From: Tamarix chinensis
Lineage: Eukaryota > Streptophyta > Magnoliopsida > Caryophyllales > Tamaricaceae
Direction of reading: 5' to 3'
DNA: 64,000 nt
Assembly (NCBI GenBank): GCA_030549775.1
Contig: CM060171.1
Span: 143,252,859-143,316,858, forward strand
Shown here: positions 1 to 11,703 of the stretch, one piece after another
Layout of the letters: every line of letters begins with the position of its first letter
How positions within the stretch are numbered: the stretch's first letter is position 1
The notes under the pieces: generated by a model
The model's input: the letters and a program-made list of their open reading frames with translations, nothing else
What the model was told of the DNA's origin: nothing
The model's database searches: none
Position numbers and translations under genes: made by a program

Positions 1-1465
1 GCTCTTCTGTCGCACCTTCCCCAGAAATACACAAGTTTGAGAAGGTAAATGGATGTTCATGTTTCCAGTGCTTGCAGTTTCAATGGCATTATCATATGCA
101 TCTTTTTCTTTTACTGCCATCAATAATATAACCCTTATTTCATTCATGACTATTTTTGGTTACATTGCGTAAAGATATCTTGGTTTGGACATGTTAATAA
201 TGTGATTAATTGATGGGGTTCTGCAACTTTCCATCGTCAAAGAGCTGTTTACTAGTCTGAAACGGACACAAGAATTCCTTTCTTTTACTTTTTGGTTCAA
301 GGAGGGGTTCTGTGGAGATGAGATGTGCAGCAGTACATATCATGTATACATCTCCATGTGTAATTTATAAGAGGAAATATGAACTATGACTAAATAGTAG
401 AAGGTCTTGGTCTGGTATATTTTATGATTGCTATTATTATGAATAAGACTTCTTGTCCTCTTATAAGTTTCTATGTCTCTTAACTATATAGTGTGTCTTA
501 GGCTTAGTTTTGTAGGGCTTTTTGGTCCTATACATAGTTTTTTGATGACATTTTTCCAATTTTTATCTGTAGTTCGGTAAGTTCACTTTCCTGATATACA
601 CAAATAGCCAATTGCAATCAATAACCATCTGCAAAAGCTTTTCTATTTTTATGTGTTTTTCTGTAAATAGACTCTAGTTTTCTGAAAAATCTAAAAACAT
701 GTTCATTTTATATATTCTGATATATTTATATTAGAAAACAAAAACAAGCTTAGATAGTGGAGCATAGGGCAGCCATCTTGTTGTCTTTGTGTGGGGTGGT
801 AGCTTATCAAATAAATATGTAACTTAAAAATGTTAAGCTCATTTTACCAACAAAATTTTCTAGTTATAATCTGTCTTTATATTTTAAGCTTATGTTGGAA
901 AAGTGCATATTTATTTTATTAATTGAATCTTAGATATTGTATTTAGGTTGGGTGCATTTTTCCTTAGCTGCTGGAAAATAATCTTAGTATGCCTATACTT
1001 CAAAATGTATAATCACTCAACATTATTTACTTATTATCATATGATAAAAATAATAGATTACATTGTAAAATAATATTCAAAATAACATATTTATATTTAT
1101 ATTTTAGTTTTCTAATTCCCAATCTAAAACAAAGTAATTTTATACTTAACAAATAATTTTTATAATATGTACAAATGAAAACAATTTCTCAGTTTTATGT
1201 GGAAAACTATTTTCCTAAATTTGTAATGGAAAACTGCAATTACAAAATGGAAAACTGTTTTCCTAAGCTAAATTTGCCTTTGTTTCTCTTAACTGATAAA
1301 GAACCACTAGTTTGATAGATTTAATGATTTTTTTTATGGCAGCTCAAGACTGATTTACTAAGTGTGGGAGTAAAGTATCTCTAAGGCTAAGAAGTTTATG
1401 AAAATCCAAGAATAATGTGGCTTGGCATATACAGAAAAAAAATCGAGTAGTTTTTTATATACATT
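1..1465. other. AT-rich intergenic sequence, no gene recognised
   Basis: I see no convincing reading frame or family motif here. The first 45 bases could be the end of an exon, because they stay open in two frames and are followed by AAG/GTAAAT, a plausible splice donor. With no upstream sequence this cannot be tested. The rest is AT-rich and repetitive-looking. Confidence 0.4.
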
Positions 1466-1469
1466 TCAT

Positions 1470-1960
1470 GCACCCATAGACCCTCTTTGTGCTCCATTAT
1501 ATGCTATAAGCCTATAACTGCTTACCTATAGCTGCTATATTCCACCAAAATAGGTTGCACACTGTCATTCCATCCTCAGATTTAGGTAAGAAGGCTGCAA
1601 GAGCCTTATTTCCTACATACGAACCAGTCCAAAAATACTTTCTTCACATGGTATCATCTTACTCATGAGCCTATCCAGAAGTGGTTTGTATTGTTGGGCA
1701 ATAAGGGGCACTCTGAGGTAGTTAACAGGAAAATCACCCTATTTTCAGCCCATACTCTGTAGCAGTATTCTTTTATGTGCCTCAGTCACCCCTCCAAAGT
1801 AAGCACGAATTTTACCATGGTTTGCTTTGCTTTTAACCTTGAAACTTCAGCAAAGTCCTCTAACTTTTGCATTATTAGTTGAACAGAGGTGAGATCTCCT
1901 TTGCTAAAAAAATTGGAAGATCATCAGCAAAACAAATGTCTATGATCTTAAGGGACCTGC
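1470..1960 (-). pseudogene. Degraded LINE reverse transcriptase fragment
   Basis: Read on the minus strand, this relic matches the catalytic and post-catalytic part of plant L1-type ORF2. It contains ICFADDL (the FADD polymerase motif, near 1920-1940), then LTSVQLIMQKLEDFAEVS, GVTEAHKRILLQSMG and FPVNYL..PLIA in the order usual for these proteins. The tail holds a WWNIAAIGK-like stretch matching the WN.AAIGK region before the zinc-binding domain. The pieces lie in different frames with several stops, so it is long dead. Neither a 5' nor a 3' LINE end is visible. It is a separate copy from the LINE at 24-28 kb, and in the opposite orientation. Confidence 0.65.
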
Positions 1961-2799
1961 AGCTTGGGTGGTACTTGAACTTAGGGTTAATCCAGAGAGC
2001 ACTCAAACTCTGGGTCTTAGGTTGTATTTTTCAATTATCCATCAATTATGACCTAAGTATTTATTAAATATGTTGAAATGAATTATCCATCAATTATGTA
2101 AAATATGTTGCATGTTATTTTTCAATTATGACCTAAGTATTTATTAAATATATAATCAACATTTAATGATTAAATTACTTATTAAAGCTTATCTGAATAA
2201 TATTGTTTTGATTTGGTCTTAGGTTGAAGAAGTTAACAGACATTGATGGTTGAAGAATTAAAGTCAACAAAAAAAAATTGGTCAGTAGGTAGTATTAGCA
2301 AAGCCTTATTTTTTGAATTATTTTATTATACATTTAGTTTTTTGGTATATTTATTTATAATCCTGTTTAATATATCATGTTTTTTTTTTGTTTTAATAAA
2401 GAACTTTGTTTTATAGATGCTTCTAATTTTTGATTTATATAAGAGAACAATATTAGTTTTATGCTATTTTTATTTATAATTGTTCTTTTATATCATGTTT
2501 TGTCTTTTTTGTTTTAACAAAAAAAGTTAAAAGGGTGAACTTTTCTTTGTAGGTATTTTTTTTTAATTCTATTATTTGTTTTTTTCTCATGTATAATAAA
2601 CTAAAAAAAATTAAACCTTGTAATTTCTTCTAGTTTTTTTCTTGGTCTTATTCAAATTTAGGATCAAATTGCTTAAATTGTATGTATAACTTACACAATT
2701 AGATTGTTTGTTAAATTATTAGTGTTATAAGCGTTGCTATTGCTCCTACTCCCAAATTTCTTTGTTTTCTTTTTCAATTACCATATACAACTTCTGACT
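1961..2799. other. AT-rich spacer with a 29-bp direct repeat
   Basis: Noncoding sequence upstream of the hAT transposase relic. A 29-bp direct repeat beginning CAATTATGACCTAAG lies at about 2043-2071 and 2122-2150. Poly-T rich stretches (2370-2640) may be leader or promoter of the hAT gene. No terminal inverted repeat matching the terminus at 7.5 kb was found here. Confidence 0.4.
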
Positions 2800-5032
2800 A
2801 TGTCAAAATTAATATATTCAGAATTTTCTTCTTCTAAACAAGGATCAAACTCAACACATTCACGATCTTCTGCTACAAGTCTAGTTATGGAAGAAGACAA
2901 TAACAATATGGTGGAAGTTCGAGAAGAAGAGGCTTGTAATGAGGATGGGGAGCAAGGTGTTGAAGCTTGTAGTGGATTTGACGAAGATGATGAGCATTGT
3001 GCGATAAAGAAAAAGGTTCGAAAGAAAACTTCACTTGTATGGGAAGACTTTAAAGAGGTTGTATTAAAAGATGGAATGAAGAAGGCGCAATGTAATAATT
3101 GTCATGACAAGCTTTCCATCATCGCTGGCGGTACTACCTCCCACTTGAGAAGACACTTGTTTACCTATGCACTCCGCAAGCCAAAAGGTCTGCAAGAGTT
3201 GTCTTTAACAAAATCAATGGGGCTAAGTTTTGCTACCTATTTTTGATTTGACCATGCAAAATCAAGAGAGGCTTGGGCTAAAGCCATTCTAGTCCACGAG
3301 TACCCATTTAATATGGTTGAACATGAAATGTTCAATGAATACTTAAAAACCCTAACTCATTACAAAAAGGTGTCACGTGCTATGGTCAAACAAGATTGTT
3401 TTTCTGTTTATGATCATTACAAGAAAAAAATTAAGAATGTGTTGGATAAGACGCAGAAGATTAGTATCACTACTGATTTGTGGATGTTGGATGCTCAAAA
3501 AATTTATTATATGGTTGTGACCGGACATTTTATTGGTGATGATTGGGTCTTACGTAAATATATCCTGAATTTTTTCCACTTGGCCCCTCCTTGTACTGGT
3601 CTAACAATTTTCAATGCTTTGTACAAATGTTTTATGGATTGGGGAATTGAGGATAAAGTCTGTAGTCTTACCGTTGATAATGCAAGTGCTAATGATAGGG
3701 TTGTTAAGATAGCAAGAGATAGCTTTGCTTCTAAGAATAAGCTTTGTTTTGATGGAAACATATTTCATGTGAGATGTTGTGCCCATATAATAAATTTGTT
3801 GGTTAAGATGGGCTTGAATGTATTGAACATATTACTACAAATGTGAGAGAAAGTGTGAAGTATTTGGCGGGTTCTGAAGCACGTTTAAAGTTATTTAGTG
3901 AGATTGCTAAGCAAGTGGGTTTGACAAAAAAATTAGTGTTAGATGTTAAAACAATATGGAATATGGCTTATGCAATGTTGTCCACAGCTTTAGAGTTTAA
4001 AGATGTATTTTCTAGATATGCTGAACAAAATATGAGATACCAATGGTTACCGGATCATGATGAATGGAAACAAGTGGAGGGTGTGTGTGGATTTCTTTCT
4101 ATTTTTAATGAGATTACAAAATTTATTTCAGGAAGTGAATATCCAACATCAAACTTGTATCTTTCTGAGATTTGGGTGATAAAAGAGTCATTAGATGAGA
4201 AGGTAAATGATGATGACATTTTTATGCAAGTAATGGCCATGAAAATGAAAGAAAAGTTTGATAAGTATTGGGGTGAATATAATATGTTGATGTCTCTTGC
4301 TTCTATTTTAGATCCTCGGTACAAAATGATCTTGATTGATTATACATTTCCTATCATTTACAAAGAATTTGAGATTGAGAAAAATATTCGAGAGGTAAAA
4401 AAAAACATTGAGGGAGATTTTTGATTGTTATGCTGGACATTATGTGAGTAGTGTTGAGAATGCAATGGAGAAAGACATGAATGAGGTTGGGCCTAGTAAT
4501 GTGATTGAAAAAGGATTATTATATAGGAAATCAAGGTTTGAAAAGTTTGTTATGAGTGCTAGCACCCAACAATCAAGCAAATCAGAGTTGAATATATACC
4601 TAGAGGAGGGTGTGTATATGTGTAAAGATGACTTCGGTTCTCCTTTTTCTGCACTCGACTGGTGGAAGGGAAATACCTTGAAGTTTCCTGTATTATCACA
4701 AGTAGCACGTGATATTTTATCAATTCCTATCACATCAGTTGCTTCGGAGGCTGATTTTAGTGCCGGTGGGAGGGTACTTGATCCATATCGGGTCTCTTTA
4801 GATCCCAAGACTGTTGAAGTTTTACTTTGCGCTGGTGATTGGGTTCGTAATAATGACTTGCCTAAGAAAAAAGTAATTATTTTACTATTATTTAAATTTA
4901 GTTACTTAATCTATGTTTTCAATTTAAGTGCAGCTACTAATTTCTTTTATTTGCTCCCTTTTTTGTAAAAAAAAAAATAGACACACACAGAAGAATATAT
5001 ATGAAGCTATGCAGGAAATTGATTTGCCATAA
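2800..5032 (+). pseudogene. hAT-family transposase (BED finger, RICESLEEPER-like), three lesions
   Basis: This would encode a cut-and-paste hAT transposase. In order it shows an acidic N-terminus, a BED zinc finger near 3030-3170 (W-DF, CNNC, then HLRRH), the catalytic-core region including ITTDLW (about 3466-3483) and the CxxH-type HVRCCAHIINLL segment, and a C-terminal hAT dimerisation domain with SVASEADFSAGGRVLDPYR (about 4735-4790). Translation is broken by an in-frame TGA at 3244-3246, a one-base loss near 3814, and a one-base gain in the A9 run at 4397-4405. ATG at 2800 (MSKLIYSEF) is preferred to 2734, which gives an odd hydrophobic leader. After KKK at 4872 a plausible intron (GT at 4873, CACACAG ending at 4990) leads to a last exon ending in TAA at 5030-5032. 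Few lesions suggest a fairly recent loss. Confidence 0.85.
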
Positions 5033-6988
5033 TTTGGTTTGTAATTTTCTACCTTTTAATATAAGGTACTTGCCTCTATGATGGCTAAAGTTTTAAAATT
5101 TGGTTTTTGCAGATTGTGGATCGTGTCTTTTTTTTTGTTGGCTACTGAAGTCTCGTTCAAAATTATTTTGGTATCTTGGTATGTTTTCTAAAACTGGCTC
5201 ATTCATGTTTGTTGGGGATGGAGGTATGCCCCTGAAAGTCTCGTTAATGAACTTTTTGGTGCATTACATATTTTAGTGATTATATCTAATTTTTCTGTTA
5301 CTATCTGATACTTATCAATGACTATGTCCTATATTTTTCTCTATATTATATTTAGTATCATAATACACTTTGTGATTATGTTATATATTTTAGTGACTAT
5401 GTTGAATTTATAGTGATTATTTAATGTTCTTATCATTTGCAGAAGAATTGTTTATTGTGATTATATTGCATATTTTAGTAATTATTAGTGATTATTCAAC
5501 ACTTTTTGTAATCATGTTACATACATTTAGTGATTATGCCTAATTTTTTTGTGATTATTTGATACTTATTGGTGATTATGTTGCACTTTACTCTACGTAA
5601 TATACTTTGGTGTCATAAATATGTGCAGAGAGATTATTGGACAAAATAACCAAATTTTAGTTCAGGGGAAAAATGTGAGGCCAAAATAATTACTTGAGTG
5701 GTTTGAAGGACCATTGTTGAAGAATCTGAATTTTAAGTTCAGAGAATCTGAATTTTATAAGGCTGTTAATAGGGATGTTAAGTTCAGAGAATCTGAATTT
5801 TATAAGGACCATTTGTTGAAGAATGACAAGATGCATGGTTTGAAGGATGAGAAATTCATTCTTGAGGTGGATTAGGATAAAGATCAAACACAATACAATG
5901 ATGAAATTCCTTCTCCATTTGTTCCTAATTTAGATGGTGAAGATGATTTAGATACTCAAGGGAGTCTATCACAGTAGCAACTAGCAAGAGACAGGCAGAG
6001 AAGGGAAATAAAATGTGTTAAGTAGATTTGGTTTATATTTATTTAACCTTTATCGTTAGGATGATTGTTTTTTTCCTATCTATTTTGTCTCTTTGGTTTT
6101 ATTCATTTGAAATTATTTTTGGATTTTTGTTCGATATCGTGGTCTCCTTGATTTAGTAACTTTTCTCTACTAGATTGGCCTCTAGTTTTCGCTAGTTTAT
6201 GTGAGTTCTTATCATTGATGATATTTTGGTAGCCTCACTCCGTTGTCCTCCAAGTTCATCTGCCATTGGGTTCTCATTCAACACTAGCATAGGTGGCATT
6301 TAAGAATTGTGTTTGCTGGTTGTTGCACTTGCATTTGCCAGTCGATGATTTGGGCAGTGGTAGCTTTTGTCATGAGTTAGTTTTGGCTGGTGAAGGGAGA
6401 CAGTGTTTTTGGAAGGTAGTTATAGGTGCTGGAGGAATGGATGAGGGGTATAAGAAGAATTAATTTTATATTAAGGTTTCATTAATGAAGAATTTTTTTG
6501 TGATTAAACCAGAGAAAACTAAATGCTATAGGGGAGAAATTTTACTTCTCTTTTAATCACTACCGTCACTCGTCAGAGAAAACTGATAGCAGGTACATTT
6601 TTGGATTAAAGTTTGCATGATATCATAGATGAAGCTGCTCCCAACTGAATGCATGACAGCCAAACCAATAAAAACACTTAATGAATGCATGATATCATAG
6701 ATGATGCTCCAAGCTATACTAGTTTATTATTATTGTTATATTTATCATAGTAATTTTTATTATATCATAACTTCCAAGCTATGCTAATATTATTTTTATA
6801 CTTTTAATTTGATGCAGGTTATTTTTATCATATTACTCAATGGTCAATGGCAATGGATGTGGCTGTGATGATTATTATGGAGCTTTGAAGCTATTTTGTT
6901 TGTGTATTGAATCTATTGATGTATGATGTATCTACATCTCTAGTTGTATTTAGTTTTTATGGATTTATTGTAATATAAAACAGGCTTT
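5033..6988. other. Spacer downstream of hAT transposase, AT-rich short repeats
   Basis: Noncoding apart from the coding-like relic at 5640-6010. Around 5270-5600 variants of TTTTAGTGATTATGT recur about ten times, giving a degenerate short repeat. The stretch may be internal sequence of the hAT element whose end could be at 7.5 kb, but this is inference. Confidence 0.35.
5640..6010 (+). pseudogene. Coding-like relic with internal 30-bp repeat, family unresolved
   Basis: One frame reads DEIPSPFVPNLDGEDDLD, then a TAG, then QLARDRQRREIK; the last stretch resembles the basic R-x-R-R-xIKPP segment seen in plant transposon polyproteins. Upstream, a 30-bp block starting TTAAGTTCAGAGAATC occurs twice (about 5728 and 5778), with the phrase FRESEFYK repeated in translation. 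Several stops interrupt it. I cannot assign the family; it may be a copia or hAT tail. Confidence 0.3.
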
Positions 6989-7115
6989 GGGGGGAGAAAT
7001 TCTGCACCTAAATTTGTATGCAATAGGTGCATGGCAAATTTTTTTTTGAAACAGGGGAGAAATTTTGCACCTAAATTTGTGTGCAATAGGTGCATGGCAA
7101 TTTTTTTTTGAAACA
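6989..7115 (+). repeat. Tandem duplication of a ~63-bp unit
   Basis: Two adjacent copies of a unit containing GGGGAGAAAT, TGCACCTAAATTTGT, GCAATAGGTGCATGGC and a T8-9 run followed by GAAACA. The copies (about 6989-7052 and 7053-7115) differ at only a few bases, so the duplication is recent. No coding role is visible. Confidence 0.85.
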
Positions 7116-7194
7116 AGTTAATATTAGCTCAGGTTATAATTAAGATAAATTATGCCTGAATTTAGTCAAATATTGATTTATCAAGGGTAATTAT

Positions 7195-7527
7195 ACCAGT
7201 TGTGAGCGATCCTTAATAAGGCGTAAACGAACTTTTAACGAGCCCGAACGAACTTTTAACGAACTCGAACGAGCTTTTAATGAACCCCAAACTCGAGCCC
7301 TAAACGAACCTCAAACGAGTATCAAAACGAGCCGTAAACGAGCCCAAAAGGCTCGATTAATATACACAAGCCGAGCCAAATAGTTCGCGAATACCAACCG
7401 AGCCGAATCTGAATATGACTAATCGAACTCTAAACGAGCTCGAGCCGAATTCGAGCTTTATAAAATATTAACGAGCCGAATCCGAGCTTAGGAGTGTTCG
7501 GTTCAATTCGGCTCATTTACAGCCCTA
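7195..7527. mobile_element. hAT-like terminal and subterminal repeat region
   Basis: The segment is crowded with short variants of AACGAAC, ACGAGCC and GAGCCGAA in both orientations, including near-tandem copies around 7225-7275. It ends in GGCTCATTTACAGCCCTA at about 7511-7527. Read from the other strand the end is TAGGGCTGTAAATGAGCC, the terminal form typical of many plant hAT elements with clustered transposase-binding motifs inside. The matching opposite terminus was not found in the window. It may belong to the transposase relic at 2.8-5.0 kb or to a separate nonautonomous copy. Confidence 0.6.
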
Positions 7528-7921
7528 CCCCGAATCAACCTCTTTATTTTTATTTATTTAGCTTTTCAAATGCGGGTGCGGTCTACATTATGAATTTGAG
7601 TACTAAGTTAGGAGGAGGAGGAGGATAAAAACCAACAAATTACTAGGACCAAGTAACAATTATTTTGTTAATTAAGTAGTAAATTAAGCGGAATTATTAT
7701 AGCCAATATATAATTGCCAAAATACAGCACACACTTACATGATAAGCATGCATTCATAACCTTCTAATATATAAATATATATATATACAATATGGACCTA
7801 AAAAATTAAAGCAGGAGTAGCTAGACACGTACAACCTTTATTTCTAATTAACATGCAACGCAACTTTTAGTTATCTCGAACCATGTTTATCGAGTATAGC
7901 CATTTTATCTCTGACAATTGA
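7528..7921. other. 3' flank of gene 1
   Basis: No gene. The last ~80 bases before the stop codon of gene 1 (a TATCGAGTA...CCATTTTA block, then CAGTTTTCATCA) are similar to the 3' flank of the paralogue at 20.93-20.99 kb, so the duplicated segment includes this 3' region. Confidence 0.5.
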
Positions 7922-8401
7922 TCAGTTTTCATCAACGCCGCCTCCGAGAACGTCGGCATCGCTCCATCTCTTTGCGTTAGTCCTCCTCAAGACTTTCTTT
8001 TTAACCTTTCGGACGCCGACATCACCTTGATCCTCTCCTTTCTTCGTATAGTTGTTTAAAAAACAATTGATGGACATTTCAGTCCGGCCGACGCCGCCGC
8101 CTCCGCCACGATCATTATTATTATTATTATGGGTTTGGTTATTTGAGCCGTACTTGAAGAATTGCTTGAGCTTATGGGACCAATCACTGTGCTGCTGAGG
8201 CAAGGAGCGAGTAACGGGCTCAATATCCCAACCTTTATTGTCGGCATGAGTTCCATGTGTTCGCCGAACGAGGTGCCCGTCTTGCTCAATTGGTATGCTG
8301 AAAGACTCGTCGTCCTGCTGGTTCCTGCCGCCATGCGAAGTAGCTTCCCTGCAGGAGGCTGCAGCAGGCTTATGCAAATACAATGCAGATGTCAGCGGCA
8401 T
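7922..8401 (-). CDS. Unknown plant protein, paralogue of gene 2
   Basis: An intact single-exon frame of 159 codons from ATG at 8401 (165 if the upstream ATG at 8419 is used). The 8401 start is preferred because MPLTSALYL aligns with the N-terminus of the paralogue (MELTATPLYE). I do not recognise the family. Conserved stretches are RRTHGTHADNKGW (basic and His-rich), SRSLPQ, SHKLKQFFKYGSNNQT, and a C-terminal KKKVLRRTNAKRWSDADVLGGG. Between them lie variable Asn and Gly runs, suggesting disordered linkers. It has no signal peptide or membrane segment; the basic C-terminus could act in nuclear targeting or nucleic-acid binding, which is inference only. Upstream is a TATA box shared with the paralogue. 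Confidence 0.65.
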   Translation of the reverse strand: MPLTSALYLHKPAAASCREATSHGGRNQQDDESFSIPIEQDGHLVRRTHGTHADNKGWDIEPVTRSLPQQHSDWSHKLKQFFKYGSNNQTHNNNNNDRGGGGGVGRTEMSINCFLNNYTKKGEDQGDVGVRKVKKKVLRRTNAKRWSDADVLGGGVDEN

Positions 8402-8582
8402 CGCGCGTAGACAAACCATATATATTTTGGGTTTTCTCCAATTTGTTGTTACCCGGTTACCGTCCGTGAGGTCGGCGATCGAGGAAGTGGGATCGATCGG
8501 CCGGGTAGACTGACTAGCTAGACAGTATATTAATTGACTTGCTGAGCGCTTGGATTGGTCCCGGAAATGGTTCGCTCTGCTC

Positions 8583-8590
8583 TTTATAAA
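8583..8590 (-). promoter_or_regulatory. TATA box of gene 1
   Basis: On the minus strand the sequence reads TTTATAAAGAGCAGAGCGAA, followed by CCATTTCC. The equivalent place in the paralogue reads TATATATAGAGCAAAGC..ACCATTTCC. Conservation of the box and of the 20 bases after it, where flanks have diverged, supports a real core promoter. The distance to the ATG at 8401 is about 180 bases. Confidence 0.6.
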
Positions 8591-8715
8591 TGGACATAGC
8601 TAGAGATATTTGATTGGTAGTCAAATCAAAGGCCGCACTTCGAATATATTCCAAACTTTCAATTGAGTTAATTGTCGTGGAAATAATTTTGTAGTACACA
8701 GGTACTTAGTTAACC

Positions 8716-9961
8716 GATATTTCAGATGACAATAAAGTAGTTAAATTCCCTGTCTATCTAGCTTCTTCTACGGCGGACATTCAACCAGATCTATCAATTG
8801 ATACGCTTGTCTGCTTGAGGACGGTTCAGCAGATTAGCACCTTTTTTCTCTCATTCACCCCTCGGCCCCCTTCTTTTAGTACGTAGTTAAGAATACTTCG
8901 ATGTATTTGTTCATTTGATTTGCAGGTGGAATCCCTCGCACATGCGTACGTATACATGCTTTTCATGGCGACGATCCATGTAATCAATCAGAACCACAAC
9001 CAGCTTCTCCTCCCTTCACGTGTTGTTATTTGGGAGCTATATGCTTGGTGAAAGCTTCACCTGTGGTGCCTGATCAGGACGTTAGCATCTGAACGTTATA
9101 TATAATTTTGGAGATTCTGTTATAATAATAATAATAACTAAGCCTCTAATATTATTATTTTTAAAACTTCAAAAAAAAGAGAGGAGGAAGAAGAAGATAA
9201 AGATATGAAAATATAAAATATATCCCGCAAATAATTATATGATCACTGTTTCTTTAAAAGTAAAGTATCAAAAATGTTTTAGAGCATCAATTTTTATTTT
9301 TATTTTTATTTTAAACTCTTGATATGCCATCCGAACGCTAACTTTTACACTCAGTTTTTTCCCCATATGACCGTCTCTCACTTTGTTAGTACTCATTTTT
9401 ATAATTTTTGAACAGCGGTTGTAATTATTGCTATTTATTCCATACTACAATGGCCGGCTAGACATGCATCATGTACTTGTGGAGGTTCATTCATGAACTT
9501 ATAGCTATATTAGTATATGGTTCGTATCCATTTATGGCATCAATGTCATTTATGGTGGTAAGTGGAATAATGTCATGAATATGAAAGGTTCATACAAAAA
9601 CACTTATGAGGTTTCATGAACCAATGAATTGGAGATTCACCTAGTACACCATTTATTATAAAAATAAATAATTGATCTAGAAGATTCATACTTAGCCCAA
9701 CAGATGTCATTTGCCTATTCTGTTTCCTCATCTAAGTAAAGGGAAAAAAGAGCCCCCGCTCTAAGTTGAGGGCGTAATTTGAACAGCAAAAATAACGAGC
9801 GGTGCTCTTGAAGTTGTGTATCTCTTGTACCCATATTTTTAATATTGGAAATTCTTGCTATTGTCGTCTCATAGGCATAACCACCTTGCCAAACCATGTC
9901 AAATCCAACACTCTCTTTTTTATCCCCTTGCACAAGCATACTATTTTCATTTTAATCTATC
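8716..9961. other. Upstream flank of gene 1 and noncoding spacer
   Basis: The first ~330 bases are the distal promoter part of the duplicated segment. After that the sequence is AT-rich with short TAATAA and AAGAAG runs near 9120-9200. No coding family was recognised until the copia gag relic starts near 9962. Confidence 0.45.
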
Positions 9962-10443
9962 AATACCTTTTTTTAGGATGGAAGGTTTGGGGAGTACCAT
10001 GGTCCAATTAAATCACTCATATCGGACTACATCAAAGCCTATAAAGGATGGCATTCTCTATTGCAAGGATTTACATTCACATATTGAAGCATATATCAGA
10101 AGTCAAGTCGAAAGATGTGTAGATTAGAAGAAAATGAATAAAAAGGCCATAAACCATATTCAAGAATGGTGGATGATAATGTGCTCCATCACGTGTCTAA
10201 TGAGACTAATGCTAAAGCACTTTGGGAGAAGTTGGAGTCATTATTCATGCGAAACATTGCATCTAATAAATCTTTTCTCATCAAAGTACTTGTACTTGTA
10301 CACATGAAGTATCAACAAAGGCATAAAATTGGCCGAGCGTTTCAATACTTTTCAACTCATTATCAATCAATTACCCACAATATAAGTGAAGATTGAGGAT
10401 GAGCTTCAATTATTATATTTTACTCTTGATAACATCTTAATGT
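9962..10443 (+). pseudogene. Ty1/copia gag fragment
   Basis: The pieces read LHSHIEAYIRSQVER, then KAINHIQEWVDDNVLHHVS, ETNAKALWEKLESLFM and VKIEDELQLLYFT. This matches the N-terminal to middle part of plant copia gag (retrotran_gag_2/UBN2 type), including the aktAkelWekLe motif. Three frames are used, so there are at least two frameshifts. No LTR or pol accompanies it. It is distinct from the gag sequences of the three larger copia elements. Confidence 0.75.
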
Positions 10444-10872
10444 AAAATTTTAGATTTCAAGTTCATTCCTATTTTGCTATCTCTAATTTTGTTATTATTT
10501 ATTTAAGTAACTTTAGAACAATAAAAGTAATTATAATTGTATGTGTAAACAACGGTGACGTCAAGATTTTGATTGCGTAGTGTCACCATAATATAAGCCA
10601 GTATAGAATAATGTTCCTATAATTTATTTAATTTTTTGTTACAGAGTATACCAATATAAGATTCTACTACTTTATATGAAAAGATATAATTTAAAAATAA
10701 ATTAAGATTATTATAAAAAACTTTTTTCCTTAATTGATATTTTTAGTTATATCGTATTTTGAATATTATAATTATAAAGCATTTATATACAATAACTCAA
10801 AAAATAGTCATTATCATTGTTTAGAAAATGCACCTAGAAAATTTGGGCGGGGGTTTAATGAAAGGGACATGA

Positions 10873-11703
10873 TGTAACACCCCTATTTTTCTCAACTTTA
10901 AAAATCCGTTTAAATAAAAATATGCAAAAAATAAAACAATAAATGAGGAATGCTAATGCCATGTCTAACATAAAGGGAAGTATGACCATTACCTTACTCA
11001 CGCCATATGTAATGCTAAAATCACTCAAACTCAAATATTAAAGGTTGCCAACACCTAATTAAAGGTTGTGACAAACAAACAAAATCCTTCAATAAGAATG
11101 AAAGAGAGATCCATAATAAAATAGAATAATATAAGCACTTTACAAATGTCTCAAAATGGCAACCATAAGAATGAGGGAAACATAAATACATATCTCAAGA
11201 TGGGAGAAACACCACACCAGATAACCCTAGCTACTCTCTAACTCAAACTCGAAGCTTTTATTGTGACAAACTCATTTCCACGATAAAAAAAATACATTTT
11301 AAAAACATTTTGTAGAAGAAAAATAAGAAGAACATGGGGTCTTATAGCCAAATTCAACAGAAAAATGACACAATCTATACCAAACCTATGCCGAATACAA
11401 ATCTAAAACAACTCGTATACAAAGATCATGTGCATCTGACATTTGATCCCAACGATAAACCGAAAAACACCTTACCAAAAGGAATAGCTAATAAAAACAA
11501 GAATAGAGAGAAGTATTTATTTATTTATAAAGAGAGTTAAACTCTCTATAATATACTCAGAAATTGAAAATAATGAACTAAAAGCATAAACTAGGCCCCA
11601 ACTTGAATCACACTCGCCAATCCATTTTGAAGCGTATACCTCCATAATTAAGCTTGTAAAATATAATATAAAGAAAAGAATAGTGTTAATATGGTAAACG
11701 TAC
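10873..11703. other. Sequence with an LTR-end-like start, unresolved
   Basis: TGTAACACCCCTATTTTTC at 10873 resembles either the start of a long-LTR element or the reverse complement of its end (...GGGTGTTACA). The following 800 bases hold no gene. The short open frame at 11334-11540 has no recognisable domain and is probably chance. Confidence 0.35.

Larger units (their letters stand above)
7850..9050. repeat. Segmental duplication, copy 1 (holds gene 1)
   Basis: This interval is related along its length to 20930-22640, in the same orientation. Shared landmarks in order are the 3' flank, the 165-codon gene, GATCGAG..AGTGGGA, the TATA region with ACCATTTCC, ACTTCGAATATATTCCAA (8637-8654 and 21750-21767), TTGATACGCTTG, and TGCA.G.GGAATCCCT (about 8920 and 22517). 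Copy 2 is longer because of microsatellites and a small foldback element in its upstream part. The copies are about 13 kb apart and clearly diverged, so the duplication is not recent. Confidence 0.8.

Noticed and set aside
1..60. Possible exon end at the window start
   Set aside because: Only a donor-like AAG/GTAAAT and ~45 open bases; too short to identify.
3507..3786. Minus-strand frames over the hAT transposase
   Set aside because: Shadows of the plus-strand transposase with no domain of their own.
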